From Pontibacter litorisediminis (GTDB lineage Bacteria; Bacteroidota; Bacteroidia; Cytophagales; Hymenobacteraceae): a stretch of DNA of 64,000 nucleotides. The stretch spans positions 62,001 through 126,000 of the forward strand of contig NZ_JARDUA010000004.1 of assembly GCF_029360645.1 (NCBI RefSeq). Direction: 5' to 3'. The notes under the pieces are model-generated. The model was not told the DNA's origin. It saw only the letters and a list, made by a program, of their open reading frames with translations, and made no database searches. The position numbers were made by a program, and so were the translations under genes. Below are positions 40,382-49,342 of this stretch, one piece after another (within the stretch, counting starts at the first letter, position 1; each line of letters opens with the position of its first letter).

Positions 40382-42232
40382 ATGCGTAAAGAGCAAAAAG
40401 GAACGAGAGACACAGCAAACCAACAGGACAAGAAAAGCCTGCGCGAGCAAGCCAGTGCCCTTAAAAACCTTCCCAAATTTTTTAGGATGATCTGGGACAC
40501 CAGCCCGCGCCTGACCATCACCAACCTACTGCTGCGCCTGGTAAAAGCCTCCTTGCCGCTGGCCATGCTGTACGTGGGCAAGCTGATCATCGATGAGGTG
40601 ATCCGGCTGATAGGCGTGACGGACGGGCAAGATCTGACGTACCTCTGGACGCTGGTGGCGCTGGAGCTGGGGCTAGCGGTGCTGTCGGACCTGATCAACC
40701 GCGGCATAACGCTGGTGGACAGCCTGCTGGGTGACCTGTTCTCGAACCGCACCTCGGTGGCCTTGATTGAGCACGCGGCCAAGCTGGACCTGGCCCAGTT
40801 TGAGGACGCCTCCTTTTACGACAAGCTGGAGCGGGCGCGGCGGCAAACGGTAACGCGCGTGGTGCTTATGTCGCAGGTGCTCTCGCAGTTGCAGGATATC
40901 GTAACCATTGGCTTTCTGGCCGTGGGTCTGATTGCTTTCAATCCCTGGCTCATCCTTATACTTTTAGTGGCGGTTATACCTTCGTTTCTAGGGGAGACCC
41001 ACTTTAACGAGCGCAGCTACTCCCTCTCCCGCTCCTGGACGCCCGAGCGCCGCGAGCTGGATTACCTGCGCTACATCGGGGCCTCCGACGAAACGGCCAA
41101 GGAGATCAAGACCTTTAACCTCTCCGGCTTTCTGGCAGAGCGGTTTAAGGAGCTGTCCGACAGATACTACCTGCTCAACAAGAGTCTGACCCTCAGGCGT
41201 GCCTTCTGGGGCAGCGCCCTCTCCGCCCTCGGCACCCTGGCCTACTACGGCGCCTACGTGTTCATACTTTTCGCCACGGTGGCCGGCAACATTACGGTCG
41301 GCAGCCTTACCTTTCTGGCCGGCTCGTTCAGCAACATGCGGGGCCTTTTGCAGGGCATCATGACGCGTTTCTCCCAAATTGCCGAAAGCGCCTTATACCT
41401 GCAGGACCTGTTCGATTTCCTGGAGCTGCAGCCGCAGATCACGCCACCGGCTAACCCGCTGCCCGTGCCAAGGCCCATTCAGCAAGGCTTTACGTTTGAG
41501 GATGTCGGGTTTAAGTACCACAACTCCGAGAAATGGGCGGTGCGGCACCTGTCGTTCCATCTCACGGCTGGCGAGAAACTGGCCTTGGTGGGCGAGAACG
41601 GCGCCGGCAAAACCACACTGGTAAAGCTGCTGGCACGATTATACGAGCCCACCGAGGGTCGCATCCTGTTAGATGGCACAGACCTGCGGGAGTACGATTT
41701 AAACGACCTGCGCCACCAGGTAGGCATCATTTTTCAGGATTACGTGCGCTTCCAGATGACGGCCTCCGACAATATTGCCATTGGCCAGATCAGCAACATC
41801 CAAGACAGGGAGCGCATCCAAGGCTCGGCACAGAAAAGCCTGGCAGACCTGGTTATCCAGCGCCTGCCGGACAAGTATGAGCAGGTGCTGGGCAAGCGCT
41901 TTAACAAGGGCGTGGAGCTATCGGGCGGCGAGTGGCAGAAGGTGGCCTTGGCCCGCGCCTACATGCGCGACGCGCAGCTGCTCATACTCGACGAGCCGAC
42001 CTCCGCCCTGGATGCCCGCGCCGAGCACGAGGTGTTCCAGCGCTTTTCTGAGCTCATCGAGGGCCGAACGGCCGTACTTATCTCCCATCGCTTCTCCACC
42101 GTGCGCATGGCCGACCGGATCCTGTTCCTGGAGCAGGGGCAGCTGAAAGAGCTGGGCTCGCATGAGGAGCTGCTGGCGCAGAACGGCAAATACGCAGAGC
42201 TGTTCCTGCTGCAGGCCAGGGGGTACTTATAG
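40382..42232 (+). CDS. ABC exporter, fused membrane and ATPase domains
   Basis: 616 residues from the ATG at 40382; a GTG at 40364 would add six. A type I exporter membrane domain (about 30-330, with helices around MLYVGKLIIDEVI and LTFLAGSFSNMRGLLQGI) is followed by an ATPase domain (about 365-610): Walker A GENGAGKTTLVK, signature LSGGEWQKVALARAY, Walker B LLILDEPTSALDA and H-loop ISHRFSTV. The long first helix pair and EDASFYDKLERAR segment match the family of exporters of lipids, drugs or peptides. It acts as a dimer in the inner membrane. Substrate unknown. Confidence 0.92.
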   Translation: MRKEQKGTRDTANQQDKKSLREQASALKNLPKFFRMIWDTSPRLTITNLLLRLVKASLPLAMLYVGKLIIDEVIRLIGVTDGQDLTYLWTLVALELGLAVLSDLINRGITLVDSLLGDLFSNRTSVALIEHAAKLDLAQFEDASFYDKLERARRQTVTRVVLMSQVLSQLQDIVTIGFLAVGLIAFNPWLILILLVAVIPSFLGETHFNERSYSLSRSWTPERRELDYLRYIGASDETAKEIKTFNLSGFLAERFKELSDRYYLLNKSLTLRRAFWGSALSALGTLAYYGAYVFILFATVAGNITVGSLTFLAGSFSNMRGLLQGIMTRFSQIAESALYLQDLFDFLELQPQITPPANPLPVPRPIQQGFTFEDVGFKYHNSEKWAVRHLSFHLTAGEKLALVGENGAGKTTLVKLLARLYEPTEGRILLDGTDLREYDLNDLRHQVGIIFQDYVRFQMTASDNIAIGQISNIQDRERIQGSAQKSLADLVIQRLPDKYEQVLGKRFNKGVELSGGEWQKVALARAYMRDAQLLILDEPTSALDARAEHEVFQRFSELIEGRTAVLISHRFSTVRMADRILFLEQGQLKELGSHEELLAQNGKYAELFLLQARGYL

Positions 42233-42259
42233 CCACCGCACATTATTTTTGCGCCGCTT

Positions 42260-42409
42260 TTATACTTCTACACCGTTCGCTTTCCCTCTCAGGTCAATTT
42301 TGTGGTTGATGATAAAGCGGATGATGTCCCTGTTGTAGAACTGGTTTCCTGTAGACCTCTGCTGGAACCACTTCAGGTAATCTGCTTCCAGAGTAATGTT
42401 CTCATCCAT
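42260..42409 (-). CDS. Possible 49-residue protein
   Basis: A short ORF begins MDENITLEADYLKWFQQRST and ends KIDLRGKANGVEV. Composition is protein-like (mixed charged and aromatic residues, one possible amphipathic helix), with no signal peptide. It is the only ORF in the 450 bp gap between the ABC exporter and the PstS-like gene. No clear promoter was found and no family is recognised, so the call is tentative. The remainder of the gap (42410-42682) shows nothing else. Confidence 0.4.
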   Translation of the reverse strand: MDENITLEADYLKWFQQRSTGNQFYNRDIIRFIINHKIDLRGKANGVEV

Positions 42410-42682
42410 CGGATTCTACGGCAGTTAACCCGCCTGACCGGTAGCTTGCCGGCACAGGATTTTTATACTTTTCTGGCGGCCCCTGAGTTAAGTACAGGCG
42501 GCGTAGCCCATGGGAAGGGGTAAATTAATTCCCACACCACCAGTAAAAAGGTAAAGGGCTAACATCAGTTTTGCCTCGTGGCGCACAGTAAGCACCTGAA
42601 TTGACTGCGCCCATCACCCCCTCTAGTGCTTTAGACACTTCATGCCCCATGCCCCACGCCGCAACCGTTAAACAGCAATCAT

Positions 42683-43639
42683 ATGAAAACACGGCTTCCC
42701 ATACTTCTGCTTTTACTGCTTGCCTGCTTCGGCTGCGGAACAGAACAAGAAGAGCAGAAAGAGCCGGTTGGGCTGCATGGGGAGATAACCATTTCTGGCG
42801 CATTTGCTTTATACCCGATGATGAACCGATGGGCCAGTGAGTTCCGGAAACTCAACCCTGGGGTAGAATTCGATATCCGGGCGGAAGGAACCGGCACAGG
42901 TATGGAGGAGGTATTGGCGGGCGCGGTAGACATGGGCATGGCATCGCGCAGCGTTACACCGGAAGAGACACAGCAGGGTGCGCTTCACTTTGCCGTGGCA
43001 AAGGATGCAGTCATACCTACCATCAATGCCTCAAACCCTTACATTGACGTGCTGTACAGCAAGGGCGTTACCCGCGAGCAGTTGCGTGCCGTGTGGCTTA
43101 CCGGCAAAATAACGAACTGGAACGAGTTGACCGGCTCCGGGAGCTTGCCTATACGAATTTACACCCGATCTGACGCTGCCGGGGCAGCGGAGATATGGGC
43201 CAGTTTTTTGGGAGGTAAACAGGAAGAGCTAAAGGGCATAGGCGTGTTTGGTGATCTTAATTTGGCTGAGGAAGTGATAAATGAAAAAGCGGCTATAGGG
43301 TACAACAACATCAACCATGTCTACAACATCCATACAAAGCACCCCTACCAGGGCATTGCCCCGCTACCTCTCGACCTAAACGGGAACGGAACCCTGGATA
43401 AGAATGAATTTATCTATGACAGCTTGGAAGAACTGAACCAGGCTATTGCTAAAGGCGTGTTTCCCTCTCCCCCGGCCAGGCCGCTGTATCTTGTAACAAA
43501 GGGTAAGCCCACCAAGAAGGTTGTTATGGAGTTTATTGTATGGATTCTCCACGAGGGGCAGCAATATGTGGAGGAAACAGGTTATGTAAGGCTAACGGAG
43601 GACAGGCTGGCCGGAGAACTGAACAAGCTGGAGAATTAA
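42683..43639 (+). CDS. PstS-like phosphate-binding lipoprotein
   Basis: 318 residues. The N-terminus (MKTRLPILLLLLLACFGC) is a lipoprotein signal, though the lipobox ACFGC is not ideal. The rest is a periplasmic binding protein of the PstS type: ITISGAFALYPMMNRWASEF, DIRAEGTGTGMEEVLAGAVDMGMASR with the phosphate-loop Thr-Gly-Thr-Gly, RSDAAGAAEIWASFLGG and IGYNNINHVYN. At residues 231-242 an EF-hand-like loop DLNGNGTLDKNE is inserted. No pstCAB genes adjoin it, so it may be a solitary phosphate or other anion receptor. Convergent with the SLC13 gene. Confidence 0.82.
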   Translation: MKTRLPILLLLLLACFGCGTEQEEQKEPVGLHGEITISGAFALYPMMNRWASEFRKLNPGVEFDIRAEGTGTGMEEVLAGAVDMGMASRSVTPEETQQGALHFAVAKDAVIPTINASNPYIDVLYSKGVTREQLRAVWLTGKITNWNELTGSGSLPIRIYTRSDAAGAAEIWASFLGGKQEELKGIGVFGDLNLAEEVINEKAAIGYNNINHVYNIHTKHPYQGIAPLPLDLNGNGTLDKNEFIYDSLEELNQAIAKGVFPSPPARPLYLVTKGKPTKKVVMEFIVWILHEGQQYVEETGYVRLTEDRLAGELNKLEN

Positions 43640-43710
43640 GCCCGAAGCACTGTAAACAACAACACCAGGCATTATTTGCGCCGCTCCTTCTCCACGTGGA
43701 ACACCCTCTG

Positions 43711-45492
43711 CTACAGTGGGAAGAAATACGGGATGACGAGGGAGGCGAGCAGCCAGAGGAGCAGGTTGAGCGGGGTGCCCACCTTCAGATAGTCGGAGAA
43801 GCGGTAATTGCCCGGGCTATAGATCATGGTGTTAGTCTGGTAACCCATGGGGGTCATGAAGCTGAGGGAGGCGGCGTAGGCCACGGCCATGATGAAGGGA
43901 CGCTCGCTCACGCCCATCTCTTGGGCCGTAACAATGGCAATGGGTGCCAACAGGGCTGCGGTAGCGTTGTTGGACATAAAGTTGGTGGTCATAAAGGTGA
44001 CGAAGAAAAACACCGAGAGCAGCGCGTGAGGCCCATACGCCCCTACCCCAACGATCAGATAATCTGCCAGCAGCTTGGCTGCCCCTGTTTTCTCCAGCGC
44101 TGCGCCCATCGAGAGCACGCCTCCCAGCATAAAAATTACTTTCCAGTCTATGGCGGCGTAAGCCTCCTCCAGCTTAATACACCGAAACGTGACCAGCGCC
44201 ACCACGCCCACCACTGCGCTCAGGACAATAGGCACCAGACCCGTAGCCGCAGTCAGCACCACAAATACACTTATCAGCAACACAGGCAGTATCTTGCCAT
44301 AGTTGAAATCGCTGCGTACGGTTTGGGAAATGATAAGGATGTCGTCGTTCTGCCGCAACTTCTCCGCCTGGTCGCTGTTGGCGGCTATCAGCAGCACGTC
44401 GCCGGCAGCGAGTTTTACGTGGGCCAGTTTGTCGTGCACGATCTCGTCGCGGTGGCGTATGGCCAGCACGGAGGCCCCATAGTTGTAGGCACGAAAATTC
44501 AGCTCTTTGAGCGACTTACCCTCCATGTAAGAGTTAGGCGTTACAATGGCCTCATAGAGCATGCTGTCGTCGTACATGCCCACATCCTCATCCCGGAACT
44601 TGCGCTCCGACTTCAGGATCACCCCCTGCTCCTGCTTCAGCTTTTTCAGCTTCTCCACCCCAATGCGCACCTTCAGCACGTCGTTGGCCCGGAGTATGAG
44701 CGAGGGAAACACCTGCACCTTGTCCTTGTCGCGGGTTACCTGCATCACCTCAATATCCAGGTCGCGCACCAGGCTGGATCGCTGCAGCGGCACCCCCACC
44801 AGCGGTGAGGCAGGCAGCAGCACGATCTCTGTCAGGTAATCGCCCAGGTCAAACTCCTCCGACAGGCTTTCGGTATGCTTGCGCTCGGGCAGCAGGTGGC
44901 GCCCAACAAAGAACATGTAAAGGATGCCCAGCAGCAAAAACAGGATGCCTGCCGGCAGGAACTCGAACATCTGCAGAGGTTCTACCCCCTGCGCCTGCGC
45001 AATGCCGCTAACCAGAATGTTGGTGGAGGTGCCGATAAGCGTGCAGGCGCCGCCCAGCAGAGCACCAAAGCTGAGCGGTATAAGCAGCTTGGAAGGGCTT
45101 ACGCGGATATCTTTGCTCACCTGTATCACCACCGGCATGAGCAGGGCAACCACGGCCGTGTCGTTGATGAAGGCAGAGAGCCCCCCGGAAAAAAGCATCA
45201 GGGCCAGCAGGCAAAGCAAATAGCTGTTACGGCCAATACGCGTTAGCCCTGTACCTACTTTGTTAAGCGCACCAGATTTGAAAATGGCAGAACTGATAAT
45301 GAACATGGCGGCCACCGTGATGGTGGCCGCGTTGCTGAACCCGGCAAAACCCTCGGCAGGCGTAAGGATGCCGGTGGCCATAAAGAGCACCATTGTCAGG
45401 AGGGCAACTGTGTCAATGGAAAGCCGCTCGGTTACAAAAAGTATAACCGCCAGCAGGATAATCCCTAGCACAATTCCTATCTCAACGGTCAT
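43711..45492 (-). CDS. SLC13/DASS family permease with TrkA-C domains
   Basis: 593 residues. Two groups of membrane helices (about 1-200 and 395-593) surround two TrkA-C (RCK-C) domains at about 210-380. The first group has FINDTAVVALLMPVV and the GASTLIGTSTN-like GGACTLIGTSTNILV hairpin; the second has FMTTNFMSNNATAALLAPIA and PMGYQTNTMIY, the paired SNT motifs that bind sodium and the anion in this family. Substrates include dicarboxylates and sulfate. The cytoplasmic TrkA-C pair may sense a ligand. Its partner gene, if any, is not adjacent. Confidence 0.9.
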   Translation of the reverse strand: MTVEIGIVLGIILLAVILFVTERLSIDTVALLTMVLFMATGILTPAEGFAGFSNAATITVAAMFIISSAIFKSGALNKVGTGLTRIGRNSYLLCLLALMLFSGGLSAFINDTAVVALLMPVVIQVSKDIRVSPSKLLIPLSFGALLGGACTLIGTSTNILVSGIAQAQGVEPLQMFEFLPAGILFLLLGILYMFFVGRHLLPERKHTESLSEEFDLGDYLTEIVLLPASPLVGVPLQRSSLVRDLDIEVMQVTRDKDKVQVFPSLILRANDVLKVRIGVEKLKKLKQEQGVILKSERKFRDEDVGMYDDSMLYEAIVTPNSYMEGKSLKELNFRAYNYGASVLAIRHRDEIVHDKLAHVKLAAGDVLLIAANSDQAEKLRQNDDILIISQTVRSDFNYGKILPVLLISVFVVLTAATGLVPIVLSAVVGVVALVTFRCIKLEEAYAAIDWKVIFMLGGVLSMGAALEKTGAAKLLADYLIVGVGAYGPHALLSVFFFVTFMTTNFMSNNATAALLAPIAIVTAQEMGVSERPFIMAVAYAASLSFMTPMGYQTNTMIYSPGNYRFSDYLKVGTPLNLLLWLLASLVIPYFFPL

Positions 45493-45642
45493 AAAGCATG
45501 GTGCTGCAGGTGAGGCTACGCGCTACAGCAAGGGACAGGCAACTATAAACGCGCAAGTTGGATACTATAACTTAATTTGAGGTCGAACGGTTACAGGCCT
45601 GCGCGGTTTTGTTCTTTTGTTACGGGGATGGTTGTGCCTCTG

Positions 45643-46068
45643 CTACTCCTCCAGCCAGGCTTCGGCTTCGGAGTAAGACGTAAAACGCTTGGAGGAGAGG
45701 TGGCTCTTCACCAAAGTATCCTCTACCTGCAGGTTGGCGATGCGGTCCGATGGGTCTACGCAGGCGCTCTTCCTCAAGCCGCCTGCCTGCAGCACCTCCA
45801 GCCCCTCTATGTGCAGGCGCATCACATCCTGAGGGTGTGTGATCATGGTCCGGAGGTCGAGCAGGAGCGTAAAGTTAAGCTGCACCAGCGCCAGGGCCTT
45901 TTTTAAGTCGCTGAGGTAATCAGGGACATGGTTCCGGCCCTTCCAGAACCCGTAGATGTTGAGGTAAACCCTGTTCTTCTGGGGATGGTACAGCAGCTCG
46001 TAACATTGGTTTTTAACAATCAATGTTTTGGAGCTATCCTGCGTTATATTTTTGTCGGGGCTGTACAT
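45643..46068 (-). CDS. Small STAS/SpoIIAA-like cytoplasmic protein
   Basis: 141 residues, no signal peptide. The alternating strands and helices (YELLYHPQKNRVYLNIYGFWKG, LALVQLNFTLLLDLRTMITHPQDVMRLHIEGLEVLQAGGLRKSACV, then FTSYSEAEAWLEE) match the SpoIIAA/STAS-like proteins of Bacteroidota, which have 'field of the form' residues Asp and Asn at similar positions. The end FTSYSEAEAWL is typical. Function in bacteria is unknown. It lies 150 bp from the SLC13 gene on the same strand. Confidence 0.68.
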   Translation of the reverse strand: MYSPDKNITQDSSKTLIVKNQCYELLYHPQKNRVYLNIYGFWKGRNHVPDYLSDLKKALALVQLNFTLLLDLRTMITHPQDVMRLHIEGLEVLQAGGLRKSACVDPSDRIANLQVEDTLVKSHLSSKRFTSYSEAEAWLEE

Positions 46069-46215
46069 GGTTCCTGTAACATACGCGTAACATCACCATG
46101 ATGCCTTATACTTTAATTGGGTAAAGTAGTAAATAACTAATTATAGTGCTTCTAAGGTTAAACAAACAAGACGTTTACTTGCACTTGTTACAGGCAAGAG
46201 ATGCCTAAGCAGCTT

Positions 46216-46680
46216 TTAGCTACGGATCATGCCCGCTAATTCATGTACCACGCCGTTCTTTACCTGCACATCGGGGCGTTGTATGCTTACCCCGTTTACC
46301 AGTGTCTGGCCTCTCTTGCGGTAGATGGTAATGCTGGAGGTATTACAGACCGGCGTCAGCGACTTACCCTCTTTCAGATCTTGCTCCAGGTACACGCCTT
46401 TTACGATGTGGCTCGAAAGTATGGCCCGCAACCGCTCCGGCGACTCGTTGCTTATACTTTGCAGCGTGCTCTCAGATGGAGCGAATAACGTAATTTGTAC
46501 ATTCCCGGAAAGCAGCGGGGTAAAACCTGCCTTGGTAAGCAAATCCGACAAAACAGGCCGCTCCTGCACCAGGTACTCCATCATACTGCGGTTTTCCTGG
46601 GCCTGGGTAGTATGCACACCAAGGGCGAACAGTGCAATTAACAGGAACTTAATGTACAAATACGGTTGCGTCAGCTTCAT
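46216..46680 (-). CDS. Secreted fasciclin (FAS1) domain protein
   Basis: 154 residues with a signal peptide (about 1-28, ending TTQAQ) and one FAS1 domain. The H1 region ITLFAPSESTLQSI and the H2 region SHIVKGVYLEQDL are clear, followed by TPVCNTSSITIYRKRGQTLVNGVSIQRPDVQVKNGVVHELAGMI, the usual end of a FAS1 domain. These domains mediate adhesion or surface attachment. It is read from an AT-rich promoter region and ends 150 bases from the next gene. Confidence 0.92.
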   Translation of the reverse strand: MKLTQPYLYIKFLLIALFALGVHTTQAQENRSMMEYLVQERPVLSDLLTKAGFTPLLSGNVQITLFAPSESTLQSISNESPERLRAILSSHIVKGVYLEQDLKEGKSLTPVCNTSSITIYRKRGQTLVNGVSIQRPDVQVKNGVVHELAGMIRS

Positions 46681-46785
46681 GTCTTATGGGTGATCTCTGC
46701 CATTTTATACGTAGCAAAGCCCATCATAGGTAGAAATTACCTCATCTTATTTGTCGCTAAAAGTACAATTTAGAGAGCTCCCCTC

Positions 46786-47409
46786 TTAGAACATGCGCCA
46801 GTTGGCTATCTGCTGAAAGAAGCTCGGCAGCGCGCTTGGCACCAGCACCAGGCTCAGCAGAAACCCGAAAAGGGCACCGTAAAGGTGTGCGTCGTGGTTA
46901 ATGTTGTCGCCCATGCGCTTGCCCGAGAAATACGAGTACATCATGTACAGAACGCCGAAGATAAAGCCCGGCAGGCAAAGGAAGGCAAAAAGGCAGATAT
47001 CCAGCGTCGGGAAGAAAAGAATGCTGGAGAAGACGATGCTGGCCACCCCGCCCGAGGCCCCCAAGGCGCGGTACGGCGGGTCGTTGCGGTGCTTAAAGTA
47101 AGTGGGGATGTCTGACACAATAATGCCGCCCAAGTATACCAGCAAGTACAGCAGGATGCCTGTCGTGTAGCCGTAAGCTGATGTGAACACATACTCCACC
47201 ACGTCGCCGAAGAAGAAGAGCGTGAACATGTTGAACAGCAGGTGCGTGAAATCGGCGTGCAGAAAGCCAGAGGTAAGGAAGCGGTACCAGGAGTTTTCGC
47301 GCTGCACGGCATAAGGCTGGAAGATCCATTTATGCATCAGGGTCTGGTTTTGCCAGGCGTACAGCGAAATGCCAACAGTGATGATGATTAAGATTACGGT
47401 AACGCTCAT
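46786..47409 (-). CDS. Rhomboid-family intramembrane serine protease
   Basis: 207 residues from the ATG at 47409 (MSVTVILIIITVG); the ATG at 47448 adds 13 residues. Rhomboids cleave membrane helices of substrates within the bilayer. The catalytic Ser is in GASGGVAS and the catalytic His in NHDAHLYGALFGF, with the ADFTHLLFNMFTLFFFGDVVE segment and six helices in total. Conserved His and Asn in the second helix (THLLFNM) stabilise the oxyanion. Substrates are unknown. Confidence 0.92.
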   Translation of the reverse strand: MSVTVILIIITVGISLYAWQNQTLMHKWIFQPYAVQRENSWYRFLTSGFLHADFTHLLFNMFTLFFFGDVVEYVFTSAYGYTTGILLYLLVYLGGIIVSDIPTYFKHRNDPPYRALGASGGVASIVFSSILFFPTLDICLFAFLCLPGFIFGVLYMMYSYFSGKRMGDNINHDAHLYGALFGFLLSLVLVPSALPSFFQQIANWRMF

Positions 47410-47619
47410 GCTCTGTTTCTGAAAGAGTGATGGAATGAATAGGAACAAAGATAAAAGACAAAGCCGTATGCCTCCTACTAAATATTGCCGGTTTACAGGC
47501 GTTTATACTTTACGGCGCCTGCAAAGGCGCTCCCAAAGTATGGAAAGTGTATTTCCGCAAACTTTGTTTAACTTCCCCCCTACGTATACTTCGTTCTTAT
47601 CTAACACTTGAGACACCCT

Positions 47620-48291
47620 ATGGGAAAATTTGTGATCTTCGACATGGATGGCGTGCTGGTGGACAGTGAGCCGATACACATGGAGCTGGAGAGGCTTCTG
47701 TTCAGCCAGCTAAACTTACAGGTGCCTACCGCCCTGCACCATTCTTTTGTAGGCATGGCCCCAAAAAGAGTATGGGAAACCCTGATACAGCAGTTTGAAC
47801 TCCCACACACGGTGGACGAGCTCTTTCAGCTTGAAAAAGAAGTGAAGCATGCGGAGCTACAGGCACGGCAGATACAGTGCATCCCGGCAGTGGATACCCT
47901 GCTGGCCACGCTAAAGGAAAACGGCTACAACCTCTCCGTCGCCTCCTCCTCTCCCCACAACATCATCGCTCTGATCCTGGAAAAACTGGGCTTCAGACAC
48001 TACTTCGACTTCATCGTCAGCAGCGAGGATGTGCGCAACGGAAAGCCGTCTCCGGACATCTTCCTGGAAGTGGCGCAGCGCTATCAGGAGCCTGCGGCTA
48101 ACTTTATCGTGATAGAAGACAGCAGCAACGGCGTTAAAGGTGCCAAAGCCGCCGGCATGATGTGCATCGGCTATAAATCGGCCAACTCCGGTAACCAGGA
48201 TCTCTCCCTGGCCGACCTGGTAACGGAAGACTTCAGCCGGCTGCGCCTGGAAGACCTTGAGGCTCTGCGAAACAACACTCGCCTGTCTTAA
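47620..48291 (+). CDS. HAD-superfamily phosphatase (beta-phosphoglucomutase-like)
   Basis: 223 residues from the ATG at 47620 (MGKFVIFDMDGVLVDSEP). The HAD motifs are present: motif I DMDGVLVDSEP with the nucleophile Asp, motif II VASSSPHN, motif III Lys in RNGKPSPDIF and motif IV VIEDSSNGVKGAKAAGM. The helical cap domain is at about 15-80, placing it in the subclass of beta-phosphoglucomutase and phosphoglycolate phosphatase-like enzymes. Substrate is a small phosphorylated metabolite. Convergent with the polyprenyl synthase gene. Confidence 0.93.
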   Translation: MGKFVIFDMDGVLVDSEPIHMELERLLFSQLNLQVPTALHHSFVGMAPKRVWETLIQQFELPHTVDELFQLEKEVKHAELQARQIQCIPAVDTLLATLKENGYNLSVASSSPHNIIALILEKLGFRHYFDFIVSSEDVRNGKPSPDIFLEVAQRYQEPAANFIVIEDSSNGVKGAKAAGMMCIGYKSANSGNQDLSLADLVTEDFSRLRLEDLEALRNNTRLS

Positions 48292-48328
48292 AGAAAACTG
48301 TACTTTCTGTTTTACCGCAAAGAAAAAT

Positions 48329-48354
48329 GCCCTCCGCTATGAAGGGCTTTTTTT
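48329..48354 (+). terminator. Terminator after the HAD gene
   Basis: GCCCT and AGGGC form a short stem with a nine-base loop, followed by seven T. It is 37 bases after the stop codon and just before the end of the convergent polyprenyl synthase gene. Confidence 0.7.
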
Positions 48355-48359
48355 AATCC

Positions 48360-49334
48360 TTAACTGTCGCGCTCCATCAGTTGCAGCGCCAGGCCACGAA
48401 CGGTGCTCTTGCGCTCCTCCGGCAGCCCGATGGCATCTAAGTGCTGGATAGCCCGCTGGAAGTACAGGTCGATCTGCTGCTCCGTCTGGTGGCGGATGTG
48501 GAGCTGGTCGTATACTTCGGTGACGGCCCTCACCTTCTCCTCCGCTATACTTTCATCCGTTTTGTCGCGCCAGCCGATGATAGTTTGCCGCTGCTGCTCG
48601 TTGGCCTGCTCCAGCGCCGTCAGCATCAGGAACGTCTTCTTATCCGACAGGATATCGCCGCCCACCTGCTTGCCAAACTTGGCTTTGTCACCATACACGT
48701 CCAGCAAATCATCGCGCAGCTGGAAGGCTATACCGATGTTGTCGCCGAACGCCTTCAGGTGCTCGGCATCCGCCTGAGGCGCCCCTTGCAGGATAGCGCC
48801 CAGCTCCAGGCTAAACCCTACCAGCACCGCAGTCTTCAGCGTGATCATGTGGATGTACTCGGGGATGCTGACCTGCTCGCGTCGCTCAAAATTCATGTCC
48901 ATCTGCTGGCCCTCGCATACTTCGGCGGCCGTGCGGCTGAACAGACGCAGCACCAGCGGCAGCTTCTCGGGCTCCACGTTCAGCAGCAGCTCGTAAGCGC
49001 GCACCAGCATCACGTCGCCACTAAGGATGGCCGTGTTGGCATCCCACTTCTCGTGCACAGTCTGCTGCCCGCGGCGCAGCGGTGCCTTGTCCATAATGTC
49101 GTCGTGCATGAGCGTGAAGTTGTGGAAAACCTCCACCGCCGCAGCCGGCAAAAGCGCCTTCTCCACGTCGTCATCGAACATTTTGGCGCCCAGCAGCACC
49201 AGCATGGGGCGAATGCGCTTGCCGCCCAGCGCCATGATGTAGCGGATCGGCTCGTAAAGCTCCACCGGATTTTCACCGTAACGGAGCGCGGACAAGGTAT
49301 GGTTTATCTTCTCAGAAAGGATGGTAATATCCAC
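48360..49334 (-). CDS. Polyprenyl diphosphate synthase
   Basis: 324 residues, normal for long-chain trans-prenyl synthases. It elongates farnesyl or geranylgeranyl diphosphate with isopentenyl diphosphate, giving the side chain of menaquinone. First aspartate-rich motif HDDIMDKAPLRRG is near residue 80; the second, QLRDDLLDVYGD, is near 205; GGKRIRPMLVLLGAK near the N-terminus binds substrate diphosphate. Chain length cannot be read from sequence. It follows rnr by eight bases on the same strand, so the two are cotranscribed. Confidence 0.94.
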   Translation of the reverse strand: MDITILSEKINHTLSALRYGENPVELYEPIRYIMALGGKRIRPMLVLLGAKMFDDDVEKALLPAAAVEVFHNFTLMHDDIMDKAPLRRGQQTVHEKWDANTAILSGDVMLVRAYELLLNVEPEKLPLVLRLFSRTAAEVCEGQQMDMNFERREQVSIPEYIHMITLKTAVLVGFSLELGAILQGAPQADAEHLKAFGDNIGIAFQLRDDLLDVYGDKAKFGKQVGGDILSDKKTFLMLTALEQANEQQRQTIIGWRDKTDESIAEEKVRAVTEVYDQLHIRHQTEQQIDLYFQRAIQHLDAIGLPEERKSTVRGLALQLMERDS

Positions 49335-49342
49335 AGGGTACC

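Noticed and set aside
43540..44808. Plus-strand ORF of 422 codons
   Set aside because: It lies fully opposite the SLC13 gene, is rich in His/Gln/Arg, and has no recognisable motif; it is an antisense shadow.
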